In this document: positions 32,920 to 41,467 of the stretch, in pieces
Position numbering within the stretch: position 1 is the first letter of the stretch
Layout of the letters: every line of letters begins with the position of its first letter
Origin: an uncultured Myxococcales bacterium
Lineage (GTDB): Bacteria > Myxococcota > Myxococcia > Myxococcales > Myxococcaceae
Direction of reading: 5' to 3'
Length of the DNA: 64,000 nt
NCBI GenBank assembly: GCA_937980205.1
Contig: CALJKW010000016.1
Span: 330,060 to 394,059 of the forward strand
Position numbers and translations under genes: made by a program
The notes under the pieces: model-generated
What the model saw: only the letters and a program-made list of their open reading frames with translations
Told to the model about the DNA's origin: nothing
Databases searched by the model: none

Positions 32920-34209
32920 ATGGAGCTCAACGAGATTCTGCAAGTCGCCCTCCGCGGTGGCGCCTCGGACATTCATCTCAAGGCCGGTCTCCCGCCGATG
33001 TTCCGCGTCGACGGGCAGCTCGTCCCGCTCAAGGACGGCAAGCGCCTGCCTCCCGAAGAGGTCGCTCGTATGGCCTTCGGGATCATGAACGAGTTCCAGA
33101 AGGACAAGTTCAAGAGCACCAACGAGGTCGACCTCGCCTACGGAGTCCCCGGCCTCGGCCGCTTCCGCGTCAACGTCTTCCAGCAGCGCGGCACCATCGG
33201 CGCCGTCTTGCGCGTCATTCCCTTCAAGGTCCTCTCGATCAAGGAGCTGATGCTCCCGCCCGTGCTCGAGAAGATCGCCCTCGAGGAGCGCGGCCTCATC
33301 CTCGTCACCGGCACCACCGGCTCCGGTAAGTCGACCACGCTCGCCGCGATGATCGATCACATCAACGCGACCGACACGAACCACATCATGACGATCGAGG
33401 ACCCCATCGAGTTCCTCATCCGCGACAAGCGGTCGATCGTGAACCAGCGCGAGGTCGGCGTCGACACGATGTCGTTCTCCCAGGCGCTCAAGTCCGCGCT
33501 GCGCCAGGACCCCGACGTCATCCTCGTCGGCGAAATGCGCGACCACGAGACGATCGAGACCGCCCTCACCGCCGCCGAGACCGGTCACCTCGTCATGTCG
33601 ACGCTGCACACCCTCGACGCGACCGAGACGATCAACCGCATCATCTCGGCGTTCCCTCCGCACCAGCAGAAGCAGGTTCGCCTGCAGCTCGGCGCCGTCC
33701 TGCGCGCCGTCGTCTCGCAGCGCCTCGTGCCCCGCGCCGACGGCAAGGGCCGCGTCGCGGCCGTCGAGATCCTGAAGGCCACCGCTCGCGTGAAGGAGCT
33801 CATCGAGGACAAGGATCGGACGAAGGAGATCCCCGATGCCATCGCCCAGGGCCACGTCGCCTACGGCATGCAGACGTTCGACCAGTCGCTGATGAGCCTC
33901 GTGAAGCAGAACCTCATCACGTACCAGGAGGCCCTGCGCCAGGCGTCGAACCCCGACGACTTCGCGCTGCGCTTCCAGGGCATCAGCTCGACCTCCGACG
34001 CCAAGTGGGACGACTTCGACAAGAAGCCTGGCGAAGAGCGCGCCGTGCCCGGCACCCAGGCGTTCGCGCAGCAGGGGGCTCCCGTTGCGGCTCCGCCTCC
34101 GGCGCAGCGGGCTCCGCCTCCTCCGGCCCCGAAGCCGGCTGCTCCGGCTGCGGCTCCGAAGCCGGCTGCTGCGCCTGCCGACGACGATTTTCAGATCGAA
34201 CGGTTCTGA
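32920..34209 (+). CDS. pilT: type IV pilus retraction ATPase PilT
   Basis: 429 residues. SDIHLKAGLPPMFRVDGQL (N-domain), Walker A GTTGSGKSTT (about 131-139), Asp box TIEDPIEFL, Walker B ILVGEMRDHETIETAL, His box HLVMSTLHTLDATETI. The hexameric ATPase pulls pilins out of the filament, driving twitching (S-motility in myxobacteria). A Pro/Ala-rich tail of about 60 residues ending DDDFQIERF is extra to E. coli-size PilT (about 330-350 residues). PilU is an alternative, but the intact set favours PilT. Confidence 0.92.
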   Translation: MELNEILQVALRGGASDIHLKAGLPPMFRVDGQLVPLKDGKRLPPEEVARMAFGIMNEFQKDKFKSTNEVDLAYGVPGLGRFRVNVFQQRGTIGAVLRVIPFKVLSIKELMLPPVLEKIALEERGLILVTGTTGSGKSTTLAAMIDHINATDTNHIMTIEDPIEFLIRDKRSIVNQREVGVDTMSFSQALKSALRQDPDVILVGEMRDHETIETALTAAETGHLVMSTLHTLDATETINRIISAFPPHQQKQVRLQLGAVLRAVVSQRLVPRADGKGRVAAVEILKATARVKELIEDKDRTKEIPDAIAQGHVAYGMQTFDQSLMSLVKQNLITYQEALRQASNPDDFALRFQGISSTSDAKWDDFDKKPGEERAVPGTQAFAQQGAPVAAPPPAQRAPPPPAPKPAAPAAAPKPAAAPADDDFQIERF

Positions 34210-34222
34210 GCGCCCGCGGTGC

Positions 34223-34413
34223 GCCTCCGCTCAGAGGGTCGATCAGAATACGCGGCGAGTGCGTCCTCTCGATAACGCTGAGCGGAGGCACGCGAAGCGG
34301 GCCGCAGTCGAAGCGCGCTCGAAGCCGTCCATGGGCCCGCTTCGACTACGGCCTTCGGCCTCCGCTCAGCGTGAGCGGCGGTCGGCCATGCGGGGCATTC
34401 TGGTCGACCCTCT
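34223..34413. repeat. palindromic MITE/REP-like element
   Basis: The gap after pilT is built of nested inverted repeats. Outer arms AGAGGGTCGATCAGAAT (34233-34249) and ATTCTGGTCGACCCTCT (34397-34413) match with one mismatch. Inside, GCCTCCGCTCA occurs at 34223-34233 and 34358-34368 and its reverse complement at 34279-34289; GAAGCGGGCC (34294-34303) has its complement at 34333-34342; CCGCTCA/TGAGCGG forms a tight hairpin at 34362-34378. The CTTCGACTACGGCCTTCGG-like core resembles dispersed repeats known from many high-GC genomes. No transposase. Confidence 0.7.
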
Positions 34414-34428
34414 CAACGTGAACGGCAG

Positions 34429-35289
34429 CTAGTTCTTGGTGATGTCGTCGTCCGGCGGCGGCGTCTTCTCGTCGTCGTCGTCATCCCAGTCTTCGGCGGC
34501 CGCATCCTCGTCGAAGTCCTCATCGTCTTCGTCGTCGAGGTCCTTCTCGTCGGTGTCGCCGAGCTGCCACTGCTTCACGTGCGTGAGCAGCCGATTCAGC
34601 CGCAGCGGGCCGATGAACTTGTGCGCGGCCAAGAAGCGCAGCAGCACCTCGAGCGTGGTCTTCACGCCCTCGGTCTCGTTCTCGTCGATGGCGAGCTGGT
34701 TGAGCGCGTCGTCGACGTGCTCGACGTTGATGCTCTGCGGCCCCTCACCCCAGGCGGCCTGCAACAGCGCGTCGGTCACCGAGACGTAGAGCGGCCGGGC
34801 CTCTACCTTCGAGGTCTCGGCGAACCGGTCGACCAGATCCGTCACCGAGTCGGCGTCGAGCTTCGCGAGCTCGGGGAGCTCTCCGAACGACTCGATCACG
34901 AACGCCTTGTCGAAGCGGGAGGGGTCGTTGTCGCCGGTGAACGCCTCTTCGACGAGCACGCCGCCGAGCAGCTGCTCGATCTGCTCCTTGTCGGCGCCGG
35001 CTGCCTCGAGCGCCTCGCGCGCCTTCTTCGCGGCGGGCGCCAGCTGCGGATCCTGCGGCAGCACCGACAGCGCCGCCCGCACCGCGAGGAGGATCGTCGC
35101 GTTCTGCGCGTCTTCGCTCGGCTTCGCTTTGCCCTTCGCCTGCAGCACGTAGGCGGAGAGATCTCCGTGGGCCTTCGCTGCCGACACGAACGCGGCTTCC
35201 TGCGGAGAGCTCAAGGTGCCGGCGAGCCCGCGCTCCAGCGTGTCGATCGCGGTGTTGACGTCGAGGAAGGCGGCGATGACGGGATGCAC
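34429..35289 (-). CDS. hypothetical protein with a very acidic C-terminus
   Basis: 286 residues from GTG 35289 (VHPVIAAFLDVNTAIDTLER); the open frame further upstream is antisense to recX. Helical, with TPR-like spacing but no recognised motif. The last 35 residues are mainly Asp/Glu with a Trp (DDEDDEDFDEDAAAEDWDDD), resembling nucleic-acid-mimic or chaperone-type tails. Cytosolic (no signal). 36 bases divergent from recX, so they share a control region. Confidence 0.65.
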   Translation of the reverse strand: MHPVIAAFLDVNTAIDTLERGLAGTLSSPQEAAFVSAAKAHGDLSAYVLQAKGKAKPSEDAQNATILLAVRAALSVLPQDPQLAPAAKKAREALEAAGADKEQIEQLLGGVLVEEAFTGDNDPSRFDKAFVIESFGELPELAKLDADSVTDLVDRFAETSKVEARPLYVSVTDALLQAAWGEGPQSINVEHVDDALNQLAIDENETEGVKTTLEVLLRFLAAHKFIGPLRLNRLLTHVKQWQLGDTDEKDLDDEDDEDFDEDAAAEDWDDDDDEKTPPPDDDITKN

Positions 35290-35325
35290 GGTCGACCCGC
35301 TTATCGCACCTGCTACAAGAGTGGG

Positions 35326-35760
35326 GTGCCTTCCTCCGCATTTGAAACGGCCGTGCGCCTGCTCAAGTCGCGCGCGAAGAGCCGGGCTCGGCTCGAGCAG
35401 GCGCTCGAGGCCCGCGGGTTCTCGGCGGCGGAGATCTCCGAGGCGCTCAGGCGCGTCACCGAGCTGGGCTACCTCGACGACGGCCGCTACTCCGAGGCCA
35501 AGGCGGCGAGCGAGCTGAAGACCGGTCGCTCGCTCGACAACGTGCGCCGGCGCCTCGAAGCCGAGGGCGTCGACGAAGACGTCGCGGCCGACGCCGTCTC
35601 GCGCGCTGCCCAGGAGTCGGGCCACGACGATCTCTCCGCCGCGAAGGCGCTGGTGCAGAAGCGGAAGCTCACCGGCGTCCGCGCCGCGCGGTTCCTCGCT
35701 TCGCGGGGCTTCTCGTACGAGCTGATCGAGCGCGTGGTGCGGCTGCCGTCAGACGAGTGA
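35326..35760 (+). CDS. recX: recombination regulator RecX
   Basis: 144 residues from GTG 35326 (VPSSAFETAVRLLKSRAKSR). Three-helix repeats typical of RecX: RSRARLEQALEARGFSAAEI-like, LGYLDDGRYSEAKAASELKT and GFSYELIERVV. RecX binds RecA filaments and limits strand exchange. No recA in the window. Its last 92 bases overlap the antisense 3' end of the Imm21-like gene. Confidence 0.87.
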   Translation: MPSSAFETAVRLLKSRAKSRARLEQALEARGFSAAEISEALRRVTELGYLDDGRYSEAKAASELKTGRSLDNVRRRLEAEGVDEDVAADAVSRAAQESGHDDLSAAKALVQKRKLTGVRAARFLASRGFSYELIERVVRLPSDE

Positions 35761-36298
35761 AACGGTGCACCACCATCGAGATCGCGGCGTCCGGCGACCA
35801 GTGCGCGGTCTCGACGCGCCACCTGCCGGCGCGCAGCGGGATCTTCAGCGTGCTGGCCTCGGCCGCGGCTTCATGCCCCGGCACCGAGCTGTCGATGAGC
35901 ACGGCCTTGCCCGCGAGCGGCCACTCGAACGCGTCGGCCCAGTCGGCGTCGACGCCAGCGCGCAGCGCCTTCTCGACCGCCGCCTCGCTCGGGGCGAACA
36001 GCCACCGCACGAGCAGCCCGCCGTCGTCGCCGCGCCACCACGCCGCCTGGCCCGGCTCGTCGCCGAAGACGATCCCCACGGCCTCGCCGACGGCAATCGG
36101 CGCCGCCCACGCGCGTACGTCACACGCCCGGTCGTAGTCGGTGGCCGGCGAGCCCGGCCCGTTCCACCGGAACCGGGCCTCGATCACGCGCCCATCCACA
36201 GGAGCCTCGATGCCGCCCCAAGCTCCGAGCACAGACGAAGGCAGCATCAGCTGCGGGCCTCCGGTCGTGCTCACCCAGCGCATGCGGGGCGAAACCAT
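35669..36298 (-). CDS. Imm21-like immunity protein
   Basis: 209 residues from ATG 36298, or 204 from 36283. The start MRWVSTTGGPQLMLPSS, then ATDYDRACDVRAWAAPIAVG and VFGDEPGQAAWW, follow the pattern of the Imm21 family (W-x-x-S-G-G-P-x-x-x-x-P and DYDRAC). Such proteins neutralise polymorphic or contact-dependent toxins. No toxin gene is adjacent. The last about 30 residues (PRARSARTRSPAKRGTARRG) are antisense to recX and likely not under selection. Family match is from memory of its conserved pattern. Confidence 0.65.
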   Translation of the reverse strand: MVSPRMRWVSTTGGPQLMLPSSVLGAWGGIEAPVDGRVIEARFRWNGPGSPATDYDRACDVRAWAAPIAVGEAVGIVFGDEPGQAAWWRGDDGGLLVRWLFAPSEAAVEKALRAGVDADWADAFEWPLAGKAVLIDSSVPGHEAAAEASTLKIPLRAGRWRVETAHWSPDAAISMVVHRFTRLTAAAPRARSARTRSPAKRGTARRGRR

Positions 36299-36344
36299 AA
36301 CGGATGATTTCCACCCCTCGAGGCGTTAGGTTGCGCGCCCTTCG

Positions 36345-37286
36345 ATGAGGTCCCTCGCCGCCGCCACGCTGCTGCTGCTCACCGCCTGCAAGGGCTTCGG
36401 CATCGGCACGTTCTTGGGCGGCGACGCGGCCGAGCCGAACTACGCCGACGACGCCGAAGAGAACCTCAAGCGCGGAGACGATTCGCTCGACTCGAAGAAC
36501 TACGTCGAGGCGCAGAAGTACTTCGACTACGTGAAGTCGAAGTACCCGTACCTCGAAGCGGCGACGACCGCGGAGCTCCGGCTCGGCGACGTCGACTTCG
36601 AGCGTGAGAAGTACATCGAGGCGCGCGATCGCTACGTGAACTTCATCAAGCTGCACCCGACGCACCCGAAGCTCGACTACGCCGCGTACCGGGCGGCGCT
36701 GACGCACTACAAGGACATGCCGTCGGACTTCTTCGTCCTCCCGCCGTCGCAGGAGAAGGATCAGGCCGAGGTCCGCGCCGCGAGCGTCGCGCTCGCCGAC
36801 TTCATCCGCAGCTACCCGCAGTCCGAGTACGTCGCCGCGGCGCAGAAGTCGCTCGACGAGGTTCGTCGCCGCCTCGCGGACCACGAGCTGTACGTCGCGA
36901 ACTTCTACAAGCGCCGCCAGAAGTGGAACGCGGTCGTCTCTCGCCTCAACGTGCTCGCGCGCGACTTCGGCGGGCTCGGCTACGAGGACAAGATCTACTT
37001 CGGCCTCCACGACGCGTACCTGAAGCTCCAGGCCGACTCGGAGCAGCGCGCGAAGGAAGCCCGCGCCGAGCTCGAGAAGGCGAAGGCAGGCCTCGAGAAG
37101 GCCGGCGACCAGGCCACCGACGCCCAGCGGCAGCGCGTCGTCGACCTCGAGAAGCAGATCGCCGACGCCGAAGAGCAGGGCAAGCGCGCCGAGGGGAAGC
37201 CCGAAGAGGTGCTGCAGCAGCTGATCGCGAGATACCCCGACAGCGACGCGGCGAAGAAGGCGCAGGGCATGCTGCAGCCGAAGTGA
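36345..37286 (+). CDS. bamD: outer-membrane assembly lipoprotein BamD
   Basis: 313 residues, lipobox LLLLTACKG. TPR helices such as GDDSLDSKNYVEAQKYFDYV, EREKYIEARDRYVNFIKLHP and LADFIRSYPQSEYVAAAQKS match BamD/ComL. A Lys/Glu-rich coiled-coil stretch (about 225-280) enlarges the C-terminus compared with E. coli (245 residues). Part of the BAM machine that inserts beta-barrels. Its stop overlaps the next start. Confidence 0.9.
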   Translation: MRSLAAATLLLLTACKGFGIGTFLGGDAAEPNYADDAEENLKRGDDSLDSKNYVEAQKYFDYVKSKYPYLEAATTAELRLGDVDFEREKYIEARDRYVNFIKLHPTHPKLDYAAYRAALTHYKDMPSDFFVLPPSQEKDQAEVRAASVALADFIRSYPQSEYVAAAQKSLDEVRRRLADHELYVANFYKRRQKWNAVVSRLNVLARDFGGLGYEDKIYFGLHDAYLKLQADSEQRAKEARAELEKAKAGLEKAGDQATDAQRQRVVDLEKQIADAEEQGKRAEGKPEEVLQQLIARYPDSDAAKKAQGMLQPK

Positions 37287-37969
37287 GCTCCGAGCTGCGC
37301 AAGCTCGTGGGCGTGCTGCTCGCGTCGGCCATCGGCATGACCGCGCTCATCGTGCTCGTGCCGAAGCTGCTCGGCGCTGCAGCCGGTCCCGAGGTCGAGA
37401 TCCTCACCGAGCTCAAAGAAGCCGAGTCGAAGGGGCTCGAGCTCGAAGCGGGGTTCGCCGAGCCGCTGCGCTCGAAGAAGGCGGGCTTTCAGCGCATCTC
37501 CGTCAGCGTCGACGCAGCGGATCGCGCGACGGTGACGGCGACGCTCGACTTCGACGGCAAGGTGCTCGAGACCGAGGTGAGCTCGCTCGGCGCCGAGCGC
37601 GTGCCCTACGCCTTTCGCGACGGGATGTGGGCGCCCGCGGAGGGGCACGCGCCGCGGCTGGTCGCGGTGGTGCGCGCGCTCGAGAAGCGGCGCGCGGCGC
37701 TGGAGAAGGGCGACGTCTCGAAGCTGTGCTCGGGTCGGGCGGACGGGGGCGAGTCGGCGGATCTCGCCGAGCTCTTGCGCATCGAGAAGCGGCGGATCCG
37801 CGCGCTGCGCTGGCTCATCCGCAGCGAGCGCGAAGACGTGCTCGTGACGGAGGAGGCGCGGGTGACGGGGACGCTGCCGGAGCGGCCGGTGGACGACCGG
37901 GTGACGCGCAGACTCACGCTCCAGCCTCTTCCGGGTGGGGAATTCTGCTTCCCCGACGGGCTCATGTAG
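37283..37969 (+). CDS. membrane-anchored hypothetical protein
   Basis: 228 residues from GTG 37283 (VSSELRKLVGVLLASAIGMT), overlapping the bamD stop. One N-terminal membrane segment (about 8-31), then a periplasmic domain with ISVSVDAADRATVTATLDFD, VPYAFRDGMWAPAEGHAPRL and REDVLVTEEARVTGTLPERP. This layout suggests a single-pass envelope protein. Not recognised; coupling to bamD hints at an outer-membrane biogenesis role. Confidence 0.7.
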   Translation: MSSELRKLVGVLLASAIGMTALIVLVPKLLGAAAGPEVEILTELKEAESKGLELEAGFAEPLRSKKAGFQRISVSVDAADRATVTATLDFDGKVLETEVSSLGAERVPYAFRDGMWAPAEGHAPRLVAVVRALEKRRAALEKGDVSKLCSGRADGGESADLAELLRIEKRRIRALRWLIRSEREDVLVTEEARVTGTLPERPVDDRVTRRLTLQPLPGGEFCFPDGLM

Positions 37970-37994
37970 GCTACGCCCCGCTCTCGCGACCTCC

Positions 37995-38711
37995 ATGGAC
38001 GACGCGCTCAAGCAACTGTTGACCCTGGGGCGGGGCTACTTCGAGAAGAAGCAGTACTCGCAGGCCGAGAAGTACCTGACCCAGGTCGTCGAGCAGAACC
38101 AGTCGTTCGCCGACGTCTACAACATGCTCGGCGTCGTGTACCACGACCAGGGTCAGTTCGCGCGCGCGCAGCGGGCGTTCGAGGCCGCGCTGCGCATCAA
38201 CCCCGCGTACACGGACGCCGCGCTGAACCTCGCGGTCATCTACAACGACATGGGGAAGTACCGCGAGGCGAAGGAGGTCTACCAGGGCGCGCTGTCACGC
38301 CAGCGCAGCGCTCCGGGGCGCATCGACCCCTTCGTGCAGGGAAAGATCGCGAACATGTACGCCGAGATCGGCGACGTCTTCGCGTCGAGCGGAATGCTCG
38401 AAGAGGCGATCGGCGAGTACCGCCGCGCGCTCGGCCTGTGCCCGACGTTCGTGGACATCCGCCTGAAGCTCGCGGACGCGTGCCGCGACAAGGGCGAGCA
38501 CGCCGAGGCGCTCGCGCAATTCGAAGAGATCTTGCGCATCAATCCGAACTACGTTCCCGGCCGCGTGCATTACGGCATCGCGCTGTACTCGGCGGGCAAG
38601 AAGGCCGAGGCGATCAGGGAGTGGGAGCAGGTGCTGCAGCGGAACCCCGGCAACAAGAGCGCGGAGATGTACTTGAACCTCGTTCGTGAAAGCGGAAAGG
38701 TGGCCGAGTGA
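37995..38711 (+). CDS. TPR-repeat protein
   Basis: 238 residues from ATG 37995. At least five TPRs: GRGYFEKKQYSQAEKYLTQV, GVVYHDQGQFARAQRAFEAA, AVIYNDMGKYREAKEVYQGA, GDVFASSGMLEEAIGEYRRA, ADACRDKGEHAEALAQFEEI, GIALYSAGKKAEAIREWEQV. No signal, so a cytosolic scaffold. Coupled by GTGA to the FHA/DUF4388 gene, which it probably serves. Confidence 0.85.
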   Translation: MDDALKQLLTLGRGYFEKKQYSQAEKYLTQVVEQNQSFADVYNMLGVVYHDQGQFARAQRAFEAALRINPAYTDAALNLAVIYNDMGKYREAKEVYQGALSRQRSAPGRIDPFVQGKIANMYAEIGDVFASSGMLEEAIGEYRRALGLCPTFVDIRLKLADACRDKGEHAEALAQFEEILRINPNYVPGRVHYGIALYSAGKKAEAIREWEQVLQRNPGNKSAEMYLNLVRESGKVAE

Positions 38712-39631
38712 GCACCGGCTACGCGCTCAAGTTCATTTCGGGGAAGTACCAGGGCGGCGAGTTCCCGCTGAAGAGCGAGAAGCAGGTCGTCATCGGCCGC
38801 TCGAGCGAGCTCGACATGGTCCTCGTCGAGGACATGGTCTCGCGCAAGCACGCGAAGATCGCCGTCAGCTCGGGGAAGATCACGATCGAGGACCTCGGCT
38901 CGACGAACGGCACGTTCGTGAACGGTGAGAAGGTGAAGACGGCGCGCCTCAAAGAAGGCGACCGCATCCTCATCGGCACGTCGATCTTGAAGCTCGTGCG
39001 CCAGGGGGCCGGGGCGCAGGAGCTGGACGAAGAGCAGGTGAAGGCGCAGCTCGAGCAGGTCGCCGCCGCGCAGTCGGCGAAGCAGACGAAGACGGCGATG
39101 ACCGGGAAGCTCGAAGAGGTCCCGCTGCCCGACCTGTTGCAGCTCTTCCACACCTCGAAGAAGAACGGCGTGCTCGTCGTGCGCAACGAGCACGAGGGCA
39201 AGATCTACCTGAAGCAGGGCCGCGTCTATTACGCGAGCATCGACGACAACCACGAGCTGGGGCCGGCGAAGAGCTTCAACCGGATCATCACGTGGGAGAC
39301 GGGCGACTTCGAGCTGCAGCCTCCGGACAACCAGGAGTTCATGACCGAGCTCGACATGTCGACCGAGGCGCTCCTGATGGAAGCGCTTCGCCAGCTCGAC
39401 GAGCTCAAGCGCATTCAGGGCCAGCTGCCTGCGCCGAACGCGCAGCTGCAGCTCGCGATGCCGATGACGGCGCAGCTGCGCGAGCTGACCCCGGAAGAGC
39501 TCGACGTGCTGCAGCTCGTGCACAACTACGGGTCGCTGAACGGAGTGCTCGATCACTCGGTGCAGGACGACGTCGGCTGCGCGACCATCATCGTGAGCCT
39601 GCTGCAGCGGGACTACGTCCGTGGCAGCTGA
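38708..39631 (+). CDS. FHA-domain protein with DUF4388 (PATAN-like) domain
   Basis: 307 residues from GTG 38708. FHA domain in residues 6-98 with VVIGRSSELDMVLVEDMVSR, KHAKI and DLGSTNGTFVNGEKV, the phosphothreonine-binding face. Residues about 130-240 (GKLEEVPLPDLLQLFHTSKK, GKIYLKQGRVYYASIDDNHE) are DUF4388. The C-terminal part looks like a winged helix (LTPEELDVLQLVHNYGSLNG). Typical myxobacterial signalling adapter, likely reading Ser/Thr kinase output. Confidence 0.85.
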   Translation: MSTGYALKFISGKYQGGEFPLKSEKQVVIGRSSELDMVLVEDMVSRKHAKIAVSSGKITIEDLGSTNGTFVNGEKVKTARLKEGDRILIGTSILKLVRQGAGAQELDEEQVKAQLEQVAAAQSAKQTKTAMTGKLEEVPLPDLLQLFHTSKKNGVLVVRNEHEGKIYLKQGRVYYASIDDNHELGPAKSFNRIITWETGDFELQPPDNQEFMTELDMSTEALLMEALRQLDELKRIQGQLPAPNAQLQLAMPMTAQLRELTPEELDVLQLVHNYGSLNGVLDHSVQDDVGCATIIVSLLQRDYVRGS

Positions 39632-40673
39632 CGCTGCGCCCGTTCGGCTGACCCAGCTCTCGAACTGCGCAGGGTGTGCGGCGAAGATCCGCCCCGACCT
39701 CTTGCACCAGGTGCTGCAGGGCCTGCCGAAGGTCGCGAAGTCGCGCGACGTGCTCGTGGGCTACGAGACGGCCGATGACGCCGCGGTCGTTCGGCTGAGC
39801 GCGACGCAGGCGATCGTCGAGACGGTCGACTTCTTTCCTCCGGTCGTCGACGAGCCGTATGCGTACGGGCAGATCGCGGCCGCGAACGCGATGAGCGACA
39901 TCTGGGCGATGGGGGCGAAGGCGCTCTTCGCGCTGAACGTCGTCGCGTTCCCGAAGGAGCAGCCGATCGCGGTGCTCAACGAGATCCTGGCCGGCGGCGC
40001 CGACAAAGCGCGCGAGGCGGGGATCCCGATTCTCGGCGGGCACTCGGTGCAGTCTCCCGAGCCGAAGTACGGCATGGCGGTGACCGGCCTCGTGCACCCG
40101 AAGAAGGTGCTGACGAACGCAGGCGGCCGCGCGGGCGACGTGCTGATCCTCACCAAGCCGATCGGCACGGGCATCGCGACCACGGCGATCAAGCGCGGGC
40201 TGGCGACGCCCGAGCTCGAGAAGCGCGTGACGAAGCAGATGGCGACGCTCAACAAGACCGCCGGCGAGGTGTTCGCGTCGGGCAAGCTGCAGGTGCACGC
40301 CCTGACCGACGTGACCGGCTTCGGGCTGCTCGGCCACCTCGGTGAGGTGGCGCGCGGCGCGCGGTTGAAGGCCGTGCTCTACAAGTGGCAGGTGCCGGTG
40401 ATGGAGGGCATCCCCGAGCTGGCGGAGCAGGGCTGCGTGCCGGGCGGCACGAAGACGAACCTCGAGCACGTGTCGAAGTTCGTGAAGTTTCGCGGCGAGC
40501 TGCCGCTGCACGTGCAGCAGGTGCTGGCCGACGCGCAGACGAACGGAGGCCTGCTCGCGGCGCTGCCCGAGAAGCAGGCGCGCGAGGCGCTGAAGCTGCT
40601 CGAGAAGGCCGGCGTGCAGGGGTGGATCATCGGCGGCCTCGAGAAGGGCAAGCCGGGCATCGAGGTGGTGTGA
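39621..40673 (+). CDS. selD: selenide, water dikinase
   Basis: 350 residues from GTG 39621. Catalytic Cys19 and Lys22 in NCAGCAAKIRP, i.e. the Cys form (no in-frame TGA). ETADDAAVVRLS, VDFFPPVVDEPYAYGQIAAANAMSD (split across the first half), ILGGHSVQSPEPKYGM and TGFGLLGHLGEVA are family hallmarks. Converts selenide and ATP to selenophosphate for selenocysteine or 2-selenouridine. No selA, selB, selC or selU in the window. Confidence 0.95.
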   Translation: MAADAAPVRLTQLSNCAGCAAKIRPDLLHQVLQGLPKVAKSRDVLVGYETADDAAVVRLSATQAIVETVDFFPPVVDEPYAYGQIAAANAMSDIWAMGAKALFALNVVAFPKEQPIAVLNEILAGGADKAREAGIPILGGHSVQSPEPKYGMAVTGLVHPKKVLTNAGGRAGDVLILTKPIGTGIATTAIKRGLATPELEKRVTKQMATLNKTAGEVFASGKLQVHALTDVTGFGLLGHLGEVARGARLKAVLYKWQVPVMEGIPELAEQGCVPGGTKTNLEHVSKFVKFRGELPLHVQQVLADAQTNGGLLAALPEKQAREALKLLEKAGVQGWIIGGLEKGKPGIEVV

Positions 40674-41455
40674 AGGACGCGATCGAGCACTCGCTCGAGT
40701 ACCTGGCGAGCGACGCGGCGCGCGCTTCACTCGCGAAGGATCCGTACTGGCCGAAGTGGGACTCGCCGTGGTGGCACGTGCTGGCGCTGCGCGAGGCCGG
40801 CGTCGACCCGCCGGAGGAGGCCGTCGCCGAGCTCGTCGCGGCGTGCGAGCGGCATTACCTGCCGTACTTCCCCCGCAGCGCGGCCGAGCTGCCGCCGGGG
40901 AAGACGCTCAGGCACCACGTGCTGTGCTTCTGCGCGCTCGGCTGCCTGATGCGCGTCGCGGACGGCGTCGCGACCCTCTCGTGGGCCGACGACTTCGCGC
41001 GGCGGTACCAGAAGAGCGACGGCGGCTGGAACTGCGACGAGCAGAGCGACGTGAGCTCGATCACCTCGACCGTGCCGATGCTCGAGTGGCTCTCGGGCCG
41101 AGACGGCTTCGACGAGGTGGTCGAGCGGGGCGTGCGCTTCCTGCTCGAGCGCAAGCTGTTCCTCTCGAAGCGCACCGGCGCCGTCATCGACGAGGCCTGG
41201 CTCACGCCCTCGCTGCCGCGGTTCTACGAGTACGACGTGCTGCGCGGGCTGGAGCTCTTGTCCCGGCGCGGGGTGAAGGCTCCGATGGAGGCGATCGCGC
41301 TGCCCTGGCGCGGCGTGCGGTGCTGGCCGCTCGCCGAGGAGGCGAAGAAGAACCACGGCGCCCAGACCACCTTTCCGCTGCTCGACGCCCTGGCGGCCCA
41401 GGCGCCCCGAATTTTGTCCGGCCGCTGGCAGAGCGTCGTCGCGACCCTGGGGTAG
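40670..41455 (+). CDS. alpha-toroid protein of the prenyltransferase/squalene-cyclase type
   Basis: 261 residues from GTG 40670, overlapping the selD stop. YQKSDGGWNCDEQSDVSSIT and VRFLLERKLFLSKRTG follow the alpha/alpha-toroid repeat (QxxDGGW). No DxDD or Zn-prenyltransferase residues are visible, so enzyme activity is doubtful. HHVLCFCALGCLMRVADGV and WLTPSLPRFYEYDVLRGLEL fit helical pairs. Coupling to selD is unexplained. Confidence 0.72.
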   Translation: MKDAIEHSLEYLASDAARASLAKDPYWPKWDSPWWHVLALREAGVDPPEEAVAELVAACERHYLPYFPRSAAELPPGKTLRHHVLCFCALGCLMRVADGVATLSWADDFARRYQKSDGGWNCDEQSDVSSITSTVPMLEWLSGRDGFDEVVERGVRFLLERKLFLSKRTGAVIDEAWLTPSLPRFYEYDVLRGLELLSRRGVKAPMEAIALPWRGVRCWPLAEEAKKNHGAQTTFPLLDALAAQAPRILSGRWQSVVATLG

Positions 41456-41467
41456 AGTTCGCGGCCG

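Noticed and set aside
39621..39690. Possible selenocysteine (in-frame TGA) at the active site of SelD
   Set aside because: The codon is TGC; the catalytic residue is Cys19 in CAAK.
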